Of a stretch of 5,894 nt of DNA, positions 1 to 5,609 are shown in pieces. Numbering within the stretch: position 1 is the stretch's first letter; each line of letters opens with the position of its first letter. A program made the translations under genes and the position numbers. A model generated the notes under the pieces. That model saw only the letters and a list, made by a program, of their open reading frames with translations, searched no databases and was not told the origin of the DNA. Origin of the DNA: Lachnospiraceae bacterium UBA2868 (GTDB taxonomy: Bacteria; Bacillota_A; Clostridia; Lachnospirales; Lachnospiraceae); assembly GCA_002350465.1 (NCBI GenBank), contig DEEW01000101.1, forward strand, positions 167-6,060, in the 5' to 3' direction.

Positions 1-467
1 CCGCAAGGGCACGGATCGTTTCTACCGATCTTCGGTCCTTCATGGCGGACTGTCTGACTTCTCTTCTGCTCCTTGTACAGCTCCTTCTGCTTTTCCTCGT
101 CGAAAATGTCATTCCACTCGGTAAGGCCGTAGAGCCAGTCTGCTCCGGCAGCAACCATGTTCTTGTACAGAAGTTCCTTGTCAAATCCGAGGCTCACTTC
201 TGTATCCTCAGTCATTTCTTCTATCGGGTTAGGCTTAACAAGACTGTCGTTGATACCGTCCAGAAATCCGGTCATTGTCATGATGTCTGTCCCGTATTTT
301 TCGGCAAGCTCTGCAACCGTACCTGTAACTACTGTATCCGGATCGGCCAGAAGTTTTTGGTAAATGCCCTTTTCAACCTCAAAATAATCAGCCCACAGTT
401 TCTGGAGTTTATTTTTATCCTCTGTCTCGTTGTAGGCCATTTTACGCCATTTTTCAAGTAATGCCAT
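1..467 (-). CDS. SEC-C zinc-motif protein, C-terminus cut by window edge
   Basis: The frame opens at an ATG (465-467) and stays open for 155 codons to the window edge. The last visible residues read IGRNDPCPC followed by the first two bases of a Gly codon. This is the start of the SEC-C motif, known from the SecA C-terminus and many small proteins, where a Cys-x-Cys plus a later Cys-Cys/His pair binds zinc. Only the first two cysteines (153 and 155) are visible; the family pattern suggests roughly ten more residues. The region before the motif (about 1-145) is acidic, Lys/Glu-rich and mostly helical in character, with no signal peptide or membrane segment, so a cytosolic protein is expected. 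It resembles small SEC-C proteins common in Lachnospiraceae, whose role is not established. The start is supported by AAAGGCGG eight bases upstream. The gene has its own promoter and is separate from greA. SecA itself is excluded because there is no ATPase region. Confidence 0.85.
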   Translation of the reverse strand, partial: MALLEKWRKMAYNETEDKNKLQKLWADYFEVEKGIYQKLLADPDTVVTGTVAELAEKYGTDIMTMTGFLDGINDSLVKPNPIEEMTEDTEVSLGFDKELLYKNMVAAGADWLYGLTEWNDIFDEEKQKELYKEQKRSQTVRHEGPKIGRNDPCPC

Positions 468-475
468 TATGTTGT

Positions 476-483
476 CCGCCTTT
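476..483 (-). promoter_or_regulatory. Ribosome binding site of the SEC-C protein gene
   Basis: AAAGGCGG lies eight bases before the ATG at 465-467 on the minus strand. It fixes the start of a gene whose 3' end is outside the window. Confidence 0.7.
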
Positions 484-498
484 CCTAATTTATCCGCT

Positions 499-512
499 GA
501 TCATATATGATC
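499..512. repeat. Perfect 14-base palindrome in the SEC-C gene leader
   Basis: GATCATATATGATC reads identically on both strands. It lies between the predicted transcription start (about 555) and the ribosome binding site (476-483). It could be a dimeric regulator's binding site, or form an RNA hairpin of at most five or so pairs because the loop must take up the central bases. Apart from the 5-base stem noted separately, nothing longer folds convincingly in this leader. The palindrome is plain in the sequence; its function is a guess. Confidence 0.35.
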
Positions 513-561
513 GTGAAAAACCCGAATAAAAATACTAACTTTCAAACGTATATCGGGACAT

Positions 562-590
562 ATTATATCATAGTAACGTTACACGTTCAA
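562..590 (-). promoter_or_regulatory. Sigma-70/SigA-type promoter for the SEC-C protein gene
   Basis: On the minus strand, TTGAAC (585-590, -35) and TATAAT (562-567, -10) are separated by exactly 17 bases. The -10 is a perfect consensus hexamer and the -35 differs from TTGACA at its last two positions. Transcription is predicted to start near 555, giving a leader of about 88 bases before the ATG at 467. The -35 begins 27 bases after the greA stop codon, so read-through from the upstream operon could also reach this gene. A 10-base palindrome fills the middle of the spacer. The promoter is inferred from sequence only. Confidence 0.75.
573..582. promoter_or_regulatory. Palindrome GTAACGTTAC inside the promoter spacer
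   Basis: GTAACGTTAC is its own reverse complement and lies between the -35 and -10 hexamers of the predicted promoter. A repressor bound here would block RNA polymerase, so the position suits an operator. Ten bases is short enough to arise by chance, and I do not recognise the site as that of a known regulator. Confidence 0.3.
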
Positions 591-617
591 TTACAGCCAC
601 CCTATGATTTTCTACCG

Positions 618-1121
618 TTAGTACTGGCTAATCTTGTCATCGGCATCATCCGTTGACTTGTCAATATCGTTTATTATCACATCATAGGATACATCATCGT
701 TAACGTGCACCGTAACCCTTTCCCCTATCTTGTGTCCCATAAGAGCCTTCCCCATGGGGGACTCTATGCTTATGTATCCGATAAGGGAATTGCTCCTGAT
801 CGTGGTCACTATCTTGTACTGCTCTATCTCTCCGTCATCAACAATTTCGACAGTAACAGTATTGTTGATCCCCACTTCGTCATCAGCCGACGAATCCTCG
901 ATGATATTGGCAGTCCTGACCATCCTGTCAAGATACCTGATCCTGGACTCATTCATGTTCTTCTCACGCTTTGCGGCGTAATACTCAAAGTTCTCGGACA
1001 AATCTCCGTGAGCTCTCGCAATCTTGACATCCTCTATCAGTTTCGGACGTAACGTCAGCTTTCTGTATTCGATCTCGGCTTCCATCTTGTCGATATCCGA
1101 CTGTGTTAAGTTATCTCTCAT
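618..1121 (-). CDS. greA: Gre-family transcript cleavage factor
   Basis: Gre factors insert a coiled coil into the secondary channel of RNA polymerase and stimulate cleavage of the 3' end of backtracked RNA. The 167-residue protein has the expected two parts. An N-terminal coiled coil (about 5-75) carries the loop ARAHGDLSENFEYYAAKRE, with Asp40 and Glu43 matching the two acidic tip residues (Asp41/Glu44 in E. coli GreA) that bind the catalytic metal. A C-terminal FKBP-like domain (about 85-155) carries the hallmark SPMGKALMGHKIGERV (121-136). It is slightly longer than typical GreA (about 158-160) because of an acidic tail with several Asp residues after 155. The start has GAGGAAG eight bases upstream. 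It follows the ABC-F gene by 57 bases with no visible promoter or terminator between, so co-transcription is likely. It could be one of several Gre paralogues in the genome. Confidence 0.92.
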   Translation of the reverse strand: MRDNLTQSDIDKMEAEIEYRKLTLRPKLIEDVKIARAHGDLSENFEYYAAKREKNMNESRIRYLDRMVRTANIIEDSSADDEVGINNTVTVEIVDDGEIEQYKIVTTIRSNSLIGYISIESPMGKALMGHKIGERVTVHVNDDVSYDVIINDIDKSTDDADDKISQY

Positions 1122-1129
1122 AATTATAT

Positions 1130-1136
1130 CTTCCTC
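1130..1136 (-). promoter_or_regulatory. Ribosome binding site of greA
   Basis: GAGGAAG sits eight bases before the greA ATG (1119-1121) on the minus strand and supports that start. The bases TATAAT between it and the ATG are too close to the start to serve as a -10 for a transcript that includes this site. Confidence 0.7.
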
Positions 1137-1156
1137 TTTACAATCCCTTTACAATC
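1136..1156 (-). repeat. Short tandem repeat GATTGTAAAG x2 before greA
   Basis: The ten bases GATTGTAAAG occur twice on the minus strand (1147-1156 and 1136-1145) with a period of 11, just upstream of and partly overlapping the greA Shine-Dalgarno region. Each copy ends in a purine run, so the duplication gives two SD-like stretches, of which only the nearer is well spaced from the ATG. It may be a small slippage duplication. Confidence 0.5.
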
Positions 1157-1178
1157 ATTAATTGAAAATCACACTGCT

Positions 1179-3074
1179 TCACGAATTGTCCCACTCTTCC
1201 ATAACGTTAAGCAGTTCTTCTTCTTTTGCATCAATCTCATTCTGTATCTCGGTCAGTTTGGAATACATACTTGCATACTCCGGTTTGCACAGCTCTTCTT
1301 TCAATTCCTCTATCTCTTTTTCAATGGACTCTATCTTATCTTCAAGCTTTTTCTTCTGACGCTTCCTGCGGTCTGCCTCTTTACCGGCCAAACGCTCCGC
1401 CTGTGACGTCGTGATACCCATTGATGGTTCTGTTATTGTCGCGGGGCCTGTCCGAAAGGGCGCCGGTCGCTCGCGACTTTCATAATCTTCATACCCAAAG
1501 GGATACAGCCACGCCCCGTCCACTCTCATATCGAGGATCTGCGTCGCAACTTTTTTTACAAAGTATCTGTCATGGGATACAAATATAACTGTTCCCGGGA
1601 AGGATGCAAGCATCGCCTCAAGCGTTTCCTTGCCGATCATGTCCATATGGTTTGTCGGCTCATCAAGTATGAGCACATTCGGCTTCGTGTGAAATATCTT
1701 TGCAAGACACAGGCGCACACGCTCGCCTCCCGAAAGAGCCGACACTTCCTTGTACACTTCATCCTGCGTGAACAAAAATGCACCGAGCTGGTTTCTTACC
1801 TGGGTCTGTGTCAGATCCGGATAGGTGTCATGATAATCGTCTATGACCGTTTTGTCTGAAGTGTACTGCGCCATCCTCTGGTCAAAATAACCTATCTGCA
1901 CATTAACCCCGAATCTAAAATCACCCGACAGAGGTTTGATATCCCCCACAAGAGTTTTTAGGAGAGTTGATTTTCCGATCCCGTTGTCTCCCACAATGCC
2001 AAGTCTCTCACCCCGTTTAATATCAAGATTAACTGTGGCAAGAGGCCGATCGTAGCCGATCACAAGATCCTTGGCAAACAGCAGATCCTTGCCTGTCTCA
2101 AGCTTCGGAGTAAACTCTGCCTGAAAGCTTTTTGTATCGTAATCCGCAGGGCGCGCAACCAGCTCCATATGCTCTATCTGCTTAAGCTTCGAGCGTGTCA
2201 TAGCAACCTTTGACGGTTTGTTCTTAAATCGCTCCACAAGCTCGGTCAGACGCTTTATCTCTTTTTGCTGCGCGATATGATCTTTTAACTGCTTCTCGTA
2301 CCGCTCTTTTTTCTGCCTTACATAATCGCTGTAGTTGCCGCTAAACCGTGTGACCTGCCCGTAAGTTATCTCATATACAACGTTTGCGATCCGGTCAATG
2401 AACATACGGTCATGGCTTACGATCACAAGTGCACGGTTGTAGTTCTGAAGGTATCCTTCGAGCCATTCGATGGTCCGCATATCAAGGTGGTTCGTAGGCT
2501 CATCAAGAAGAAGAATGTCGGGCTTTGATAATAGAAGCTTAATAAATGCCAGCTTGGTCAGCTGTCCTCCGGAGAACTCTCCCAGTTTTTTTTCCTTGTC
2601 GGAAAGTGTAAATCCGAAGGAAGTAAGCATAGCGTCATACTCTTTTTCGTAATAGTACCCACCCCTGTCCTTGAAGTCATCCATAAGGGTAGTATACTCA
2701 CGTGCCAGCCGCTCGGCCTCGTCCCCTTCGGCATTATCCATAAGCGTCACAAGCTCGTCGATGCGCTCTTTTTCTTTTATGATATCGGCAAAGACCTTGC
2801 GTATTTCCGTATCAAGGGTAACAGACAGGTCATCGAATGTGATCTGGCGCAGATATCCTATAGTCGGGTTTGTGGAAGTTATGGATGAGTCCTCACCGTC
2901 TACCTTGGTAAGTTCAACCTCACCTGTAATGACTTTCAGAAGTGTTGTTTTGCCCGCGCCGTTTCTGCCGACGACGGCAATCTTTTCGTTCCTGTTTCTG
3001 ACTTCAAAATCAACGTGTTCAAGTATGGTATCGGCCGCGAACATTACGCGGCCGCCTTTGATCTGATATAGCAT
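1179..3074 (-). CDS. ABC-F family ATPase, YdiF/EttA-like ribosome-associated protein
   Basis: ABC-F proteins are cytosolic twin ATPases that bind the ribosomal E site and act on stalled or initiating ribosomes rather than on transport. This 631-residue protein has two nucleotide-binding domains and no membrane segment. NBD1 has Walker A GRNGAGKTT (36-44), signature FSGGQ (167-171), Walker B with LLDEPTNHLD (189-198) and switch His221. NBD2 has Walker A GDNGIGKST (362-370), signature LSGGE (447-451), DEPTNHMD (471-478) and His501. The charged helical linker (about 240-325) includes ERFKNKPSKVAMTRSKLKQI (281-300), the usual interdomain tRNA-interaction region. It is not the lengthened loop typical of many antibiotic-resistance ABC-Fs. 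A Lys/Glu-rich C-terminal coiled coil covers about 560-628, as in Uup/YdiF types. Both catalytic sites look intact. The start lies four bases after the radical SAM stop with AGGG nine bases upstream. Met11 also has a good SD, but starting there would remove the first strand of NBD1. A housekeeping role is more likely than resistance. Confidence 0.93.
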   Translation of the reverse strand: MLYQIKGGRVMFAADTILEHVDFEVRNRNEKIAVVGRNGAGKTTLLKVITGEVELTKVDGEDSSITSTNPTIGYLRQITFDDLSVTLDTEIRKVFADIIKEKERIDELVTLMDNAEGDEAERLAREYTTLMDDFKDRGGYYYEKEYDAMLTSFGFTLSDKEKKLGEFSGGQLTKLAFIKLLLSKPDILLLDEPTNHLDMRTIEWLEGYLQNYNRALVIVSHDRMFIDRIANVVYEITYGQVTRFSGNYSDYVRQKKERYEKQLKDHIAQQKEIKRLTELVERFKNKPSKVAMTRSKLKQIEHMELVARPADYDTKSFQAEFTPKLETGKDLLFAKDLVIGYDRPLATVNLDIKRGERLGIVGDNGIGKSTLLKTLVGDIKPLSGDFRFGVNVQIGYFDQRMAQYTSDKTVIDDYHDTYPDLTQTQVRNQLGAFLFTQDEVYKEVSALSGGERVRLCLAKIFHTKPNVLILDEPTNHMDMIGKETLEAMLASFPGTVIFVSHDRYFVKKVATQILDMRVDGAWLYPFGYEDYESRERPAPFRTGPATITEPSMGITTSQAERLAGKEADRRKRQKKKLEDKIESIEKEIEELKEELCKPEYASMYSKLTEIQNEIDAKEEELLNVMEEWDNS

Positions 3075-3078
3075 TGCC

Positions 3079-4536
3079 TCAATCCCTGCCGATAAGTGAC
3101 CCCAGCATCTTGAAGCCGTATTTCACATAATTTCCGAACACGGAAGGATGCTTTACGCACTCTCCCATTTTTTTCAGTATATAACCCGGACGCAGATAGA
3201 ATCCGAGAATTATCTTCTTGCGGAGTTTTTCCACTTCTTCCTGTGACAGGTACTTCGTACCCTTAAGGGCAGAATGGAAAAAATCGCACCCGAGAGGTGA
3301 ATCGGCTATTAAATCCATCTCCTTGGCCGCCTTGTACAGTTCTGTTCCGTAGAACGGAAGCGCCATCTTCACTTCGATAAAATCAGGCTTCTGTTTCTTG
3401 ATCATTTTCTTTGTTTCAAGAATATGTTCTTTCGTCTCCCAAGGGAATCCGATAACATAGAATCCCCAGAAGGGAAGTCCTACTTCATGACACCACTTTG
3501 CGGCACGAAGGTTCATCTCAACAGTCGTACCCTTCTTCAGAGTCTTCAGCATTTCATCCGACCCCGACTCAAATCCAAATGCCACCATAAAGCACCCGGC
3601 TTCCTTCATAAGTTCAAGTGTTTCCTTCGAAAGAGGGTTAACCCTTGAATTTGCAGTAAATGCAATCTTCCCATGCAACGGAGAATTGATTATAAGAGTA
3701 CACATCTCCTTAACCCATGCGGGATTAATGGTAAACGTATCAGCCTTAAAAAAGAAGTTTCTGATGCCGTGAACATTGTAGCACTCCGTCAGTTCATCCA
3801 TTACATTCTGCGGACTTCTGAATCTTACACATTTGCCTGATATTACCGGAGTCAGGCAGAACACACACGCCGAAGGGCATCCTCTGGATGTCTGGATCGT
3901 AGCCATGGGCTCGTCCGTATCCGGACGCACATACAGTTTATTATTCATTAACTGACGAGCCGGGAAAGGTCTTGAATCAAGGTCTTCTCCCCAGCAATGG
4001 AACTTGGTCTGGTGAAACGATCCGTCAGGATTTTTATACAGGATCGAAAGTATATCATCCGGATTGCCTTCGCCGCGAAGAGCATAATCCGCAATCTCTC
4101 CTATAGCAAAATCAACCTCTCCGCCGATCATATAATCTACGCAGGAAAGATCCAGCATATCAAGCAGTTCCTGCTCGGGATCGTAAAAGAGCGCACCCTT
4201 TATTACAATGACCGGATCATACTTTTTCTTCAGATCCGCAAGGAGCTTTAAATCATCAAAAATCGTTGTATTGGTTATGCTCATCATGATAAGATCCGGA
4301 GCAAATTTTTTCATATCACTCTCAAGATCTTCCATGGTAGCCCCTTCGGTCTGGTAATCGCGAAGCTTTACCTCATAGCCTTTCTGCAAGAGGATAGCCG
4401 CACCGTATCCCAGGTCATTGCACGCACGCATTGCCTCAGCCGAAGCGTCCTTGATATTTTGCTGACATCTGTCCTCGCCTCGCTGAAACAGCATTCCGGG
4501 CGGATAAAATAGGAGTACTTTATTCTTATCACTCAT
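3079..4536 (-). CDS. B12-binding-domain radical SAM protein, function unknown
   Basis: Radical SAM enzymes use a [4Fe-4S] cluster to cleave S-adenosylmethionine. Counting from the upstream ATG at 4545 (488 residues), a Rossmann-like N-terminal domain (about 8-155) opens with LLFYPPG and resembles B12-binding domains. The radical SAM domain (about 212-410) has the cluster motif CPSACVFC (Cys223, Cys227, Cys230) after QTSRG, then GFESGSDEMLKTLKKG (324-339), typical of B12-type radical SAM proteins. The C-terminal part is basic and ends without a membrane anchor. No canonical DxHxxG cobalamin-ligand motif follows the first strand, as is common in this group. I prefer the ATG at 4534-4536: GGAG (4547-4550) is ten bases away, but only one base from the ATG at 4543-4545. 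That start overlaps the cinA stop as ATGAGTGA, suggesting translational coupling. The overall style recalls BchE/HpnJ-like families; the substrate cannot be told. Confidence 0.88.
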   Translation of the reverse strand: MSDKNKVLLFYPPGMLFQRGEDRCQQNIKDASAEAMRACNDLGYGAAILLQKGYEVKLRDYQTEGATMEDLESDMKKFAPDLIMMSITNTTIFDDLKLLADLKKKYDPVIVIKGALFYDPEQELLDMLDLSCVDYMIGGEVDFAIGEIADYALRGEGNPDDILSILYKNPDGSFHQTKFHCWGEDLDSRPFPARQLMNNKLYVRPDTDEPMATIQTSRGCPSACVFCLTPVISGKCVRFRSPQNVMDELTECYNVHGIRNFFFKADTFTINPAWVKEMCTLIINSPLHGKIAFTANSRVNPLSKETLELMKEAGCFMVAFGFESGSDEMLKTLKKGTTVEMNLRAAKWCHEVGLPFWGFYVIGFPWETKEHILETKKMIKKQKPDFIEVKMALPFYGTELYKAAKEMDLIADSPLGCDFFHSALKGTKYLSQEEVEKLRKKIILGFYLRPGYILKKMGECVKHPSVFGNYVKYGFKMLGSLIGRD

Positions 4537-5053
4537 TTTTGTCATTCTCCACTTTGTACTTTATCAAACATTTCCTTGCAAGTATGAGTGCCTTCTGTGC
4601 CGCACTCTCTCTGATCTGCCGGCGGTCTCCTTCAAAGATATACTTTTTCACCTTGATCTTTCCGCAGACGTTACATCCGATATATACAAGTCCTACGGGC
4701 TTTTCCTCGGTACCTCCGGCCGGTCCGGCTATACCGGTAGTTACAAGTCCCACATCGGCTTTGGTCGCATCAAGGAGTCCTTTTGCCATTTCCTTGGCAC
4801 ACTGCTTGCTTACAGCCCCGTACTTTTTAAGGGTTGATTTTTTGACTCCCAGGTATTTTCTCTTTGCATCGTTTGAGTATGTTATAAAGCCCTCTCCGAT
4901 GACATCGCTTGCTCCGGGCACATTGATGATACGTCCCGCAAGCAGTCCTCCGGTGCAGGATTCTGCGGTAGAGACCGTAAGGTGCTTCGCCGCAAGTATA
5001 TCAACCACAACTTCCTCTATCGGATATTCATCACGGTATGTTACATCACCCAT
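4529..5053 (-). CDS. pncC: CinA C-terminal-domain protein, nicotinamide-nucleotide amidohydrolase
   Basis: PncC-type enzymes deamidate nicotinamide mononucleotide to nicotinate mononucleotide, recycling pyridine nucleotides released by, for example, NAD-dependent DNA ligase. The 174-residue protein is just the CinA C-terminal domain, about the length of E. coli PncC (165). Family motifs are all present: TAESCTGG (29-36, with the conserved Ser32), FITYSNDAK (56-64), the LGV turn (68-70), GAVS (79-82) and TGIAGPAGGTEEKPVGLVY (106-124). There is no N-terminal MoaB-like/COG1058 domain and no room for one, since pgsA ends 10 bases upstream. The start is well supported by GGAG (5061-5064) seven bases before the ATG; this SD shares a base with the pgsA stop codon. 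It overlaps the next gene by eight bases. Enzyme activity is inferred from the family; many such proteins are annotated only as CinA family. Confidence 0.9.
   Translation of the reverse strand: MGDVTYRDEYPIEEVVVDILAAKHLTVSTAESCTGGLLAGRIINVPGASDVIGEGFITYSNDAKRKYLGVKKSTLKKYGAVSKQCAKEMAKGLLDATKADVGLVTTGIAGPAGGTEEKPVGLVYIGCNVCGKIKVKKYIFEGDRRQIRESAAQKALILARKCLIKYKVENDKNE
4547..4550 (-). promoter_or_regulatory. Shine-Dalgarno that decides the radical SAM start
   Basis: GGAG inside the end of the cinA reading frame is ten bases from the ATG at 4534-4536 but only one base from the in-frame ATG at 4543-4545. The spacing favours the inner start, which shortens the protein by three residues (MTK). Confidence 0.55.
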
Positions 5054-5063
5054 ACATCGTCTC

Positions 5064-5609
5064 CTACAGTTTCTTGAATACGTTTATGTTTTTGATAATA
5101 TAATCCACCATCGAGATCAGCGTAAGCGCAAGTGCAATCCACATCAATATCTGCGTCAGAACGTTAAACACCGGAAGATTTCCGATCATAAATCCTACCA
5201 TGATCATCTGGAAAACAGTTTTGAACTTTCCCCACTTACTCGCTGCGATAACCACACCGTCGTCGGCGGCAACAAGCCTTATTCCGCTTATAACAAATTC
5301 CCTTGCTATTATCACAATGACAACCCACGCGGGTATACGCTCAAGCTCTACCAGGCAGATAAGCGCCGAGCATACGAGAAGCTTATCCGCAAGGGGGTCC
5401 ATAAACTTTCCGAAGTTTGTTATCAGTTGGTATTTTCTTGCAATCTTACCATCCAGAAGGTCGGTAAGTGCAGCGATTATAAACACCGCAAGCGCAGTCC
5501 ATTTACACCATCCCTCGCAGGGAGCCCCGTTTACCGGGATCAGCATAAGTACCACGAAAAACGGCACCGCTATCGCTCTCATTACTGTAAGTTTATTGGG
5601 CAGATTCAT
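5064..5609 (-). CDS. pgsA: CDP-diacylglycerol-glycerol-3-phosphate 3-phosphatidyltransferase
   Basis: PgsA joins CDP-diacylglycerol and glycerol 3-phosphate at the membrane to give phosphatidylglycerol phosphate, the first committed step to phosphatidylglycerol and cardiolipin. The 181-residue protein has the full CDP-alcohol phosphotransferase signature D-x2-DG-x2-AR-x8-G-x3-D-x3-D: Asp50, Asp53, Gly54, Ala57, Arg58, Gly67, Asp71 and Asp75. These acidic residues bind the metal ions and Asp75 is the expected catalytic base. Hydrophobic segments near 10-26, 36-50, 77-90, 93-112, 132-148 and 150-170 fit the family's six membrane helices. The N-terminus MNLPNKLTVMR is the typical PgsA opening, and the length is normal. 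The start overlaps the end of rimO by 17 bases, with AAGGGG (5619-5624) nine bases upstream. The rimO-pgsA-cinA order is common in Firmicutes. Another CDP-alcohol transferase substrate is possible but less likely. Confidence 0.94.
   Translation of the reverse strand: MNLPNKLTVMRAIAVPFFVVLMLIPVNGAPCEGWCKWTALAVFIIAALTDLLDGKIARKYQLITNFGKFMDPLADKLLVCSALICLVELERIPAWVVIVIIAREFVISGIRLVAADDGVVIAASKWGKFKTVFQMIMVGFMIGNLPVFNVLTQILMWIALALTLISMVDYIIKNINVFKKL

Noticed and set aside
42..461. A 139-codon plus-strand frame with a hydrophobic start
   Set aside because: It is opposite the SEC-C protein gene, which has a Shine-Dalgarno site, a promoter and a recognisable motif. The hydrophobic stretches arise from the complement of Lys/Glu-rich codons.
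590..633. Inverted repeat AGCCA...TGGCT around the greA stop as a terminator
   Set aside because: The stem is only five continuous pairs (longer only with a two-base bulge), the loop is about 25 bases, and no run of T follows on the minus strand.
1122..1158. TTGTAA and TATAAT as a promoter for greA
   Set aside because: The two TTGTAA copies are 20 and 9 bases from TATAAT, both badly spaced, and TATAAT lies between the Shine-Dalgarno and the ATG, so a transcript from it would lack the binding site.
3042..3044. Alternative ABC-F start at Met11 with AAAGGCGG upstream
   Set aside because: Starting there would delete MLYQIKGGRV, the first strand of NBD1 that homologous proteins have, and the outer ATG has its own plausible Shine-Dalgarno.
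1179..3074. Antibiotic-resistance function for the ABC-F protein
   Set aside because: The interdomain linker looks of ordinary housekeeping length and the gene sits in a core operon. Nothing in the sequence points to resistance.
4341..4360. DYQTEG in the radical SAM protein (residues 63-68) as a variant of the cobalamin DxHxxG motif
   Set aside because: It follows the second strand of the domain (GYEVKLRD), not the first, where the real motif lies; it also has Gln in place of His.
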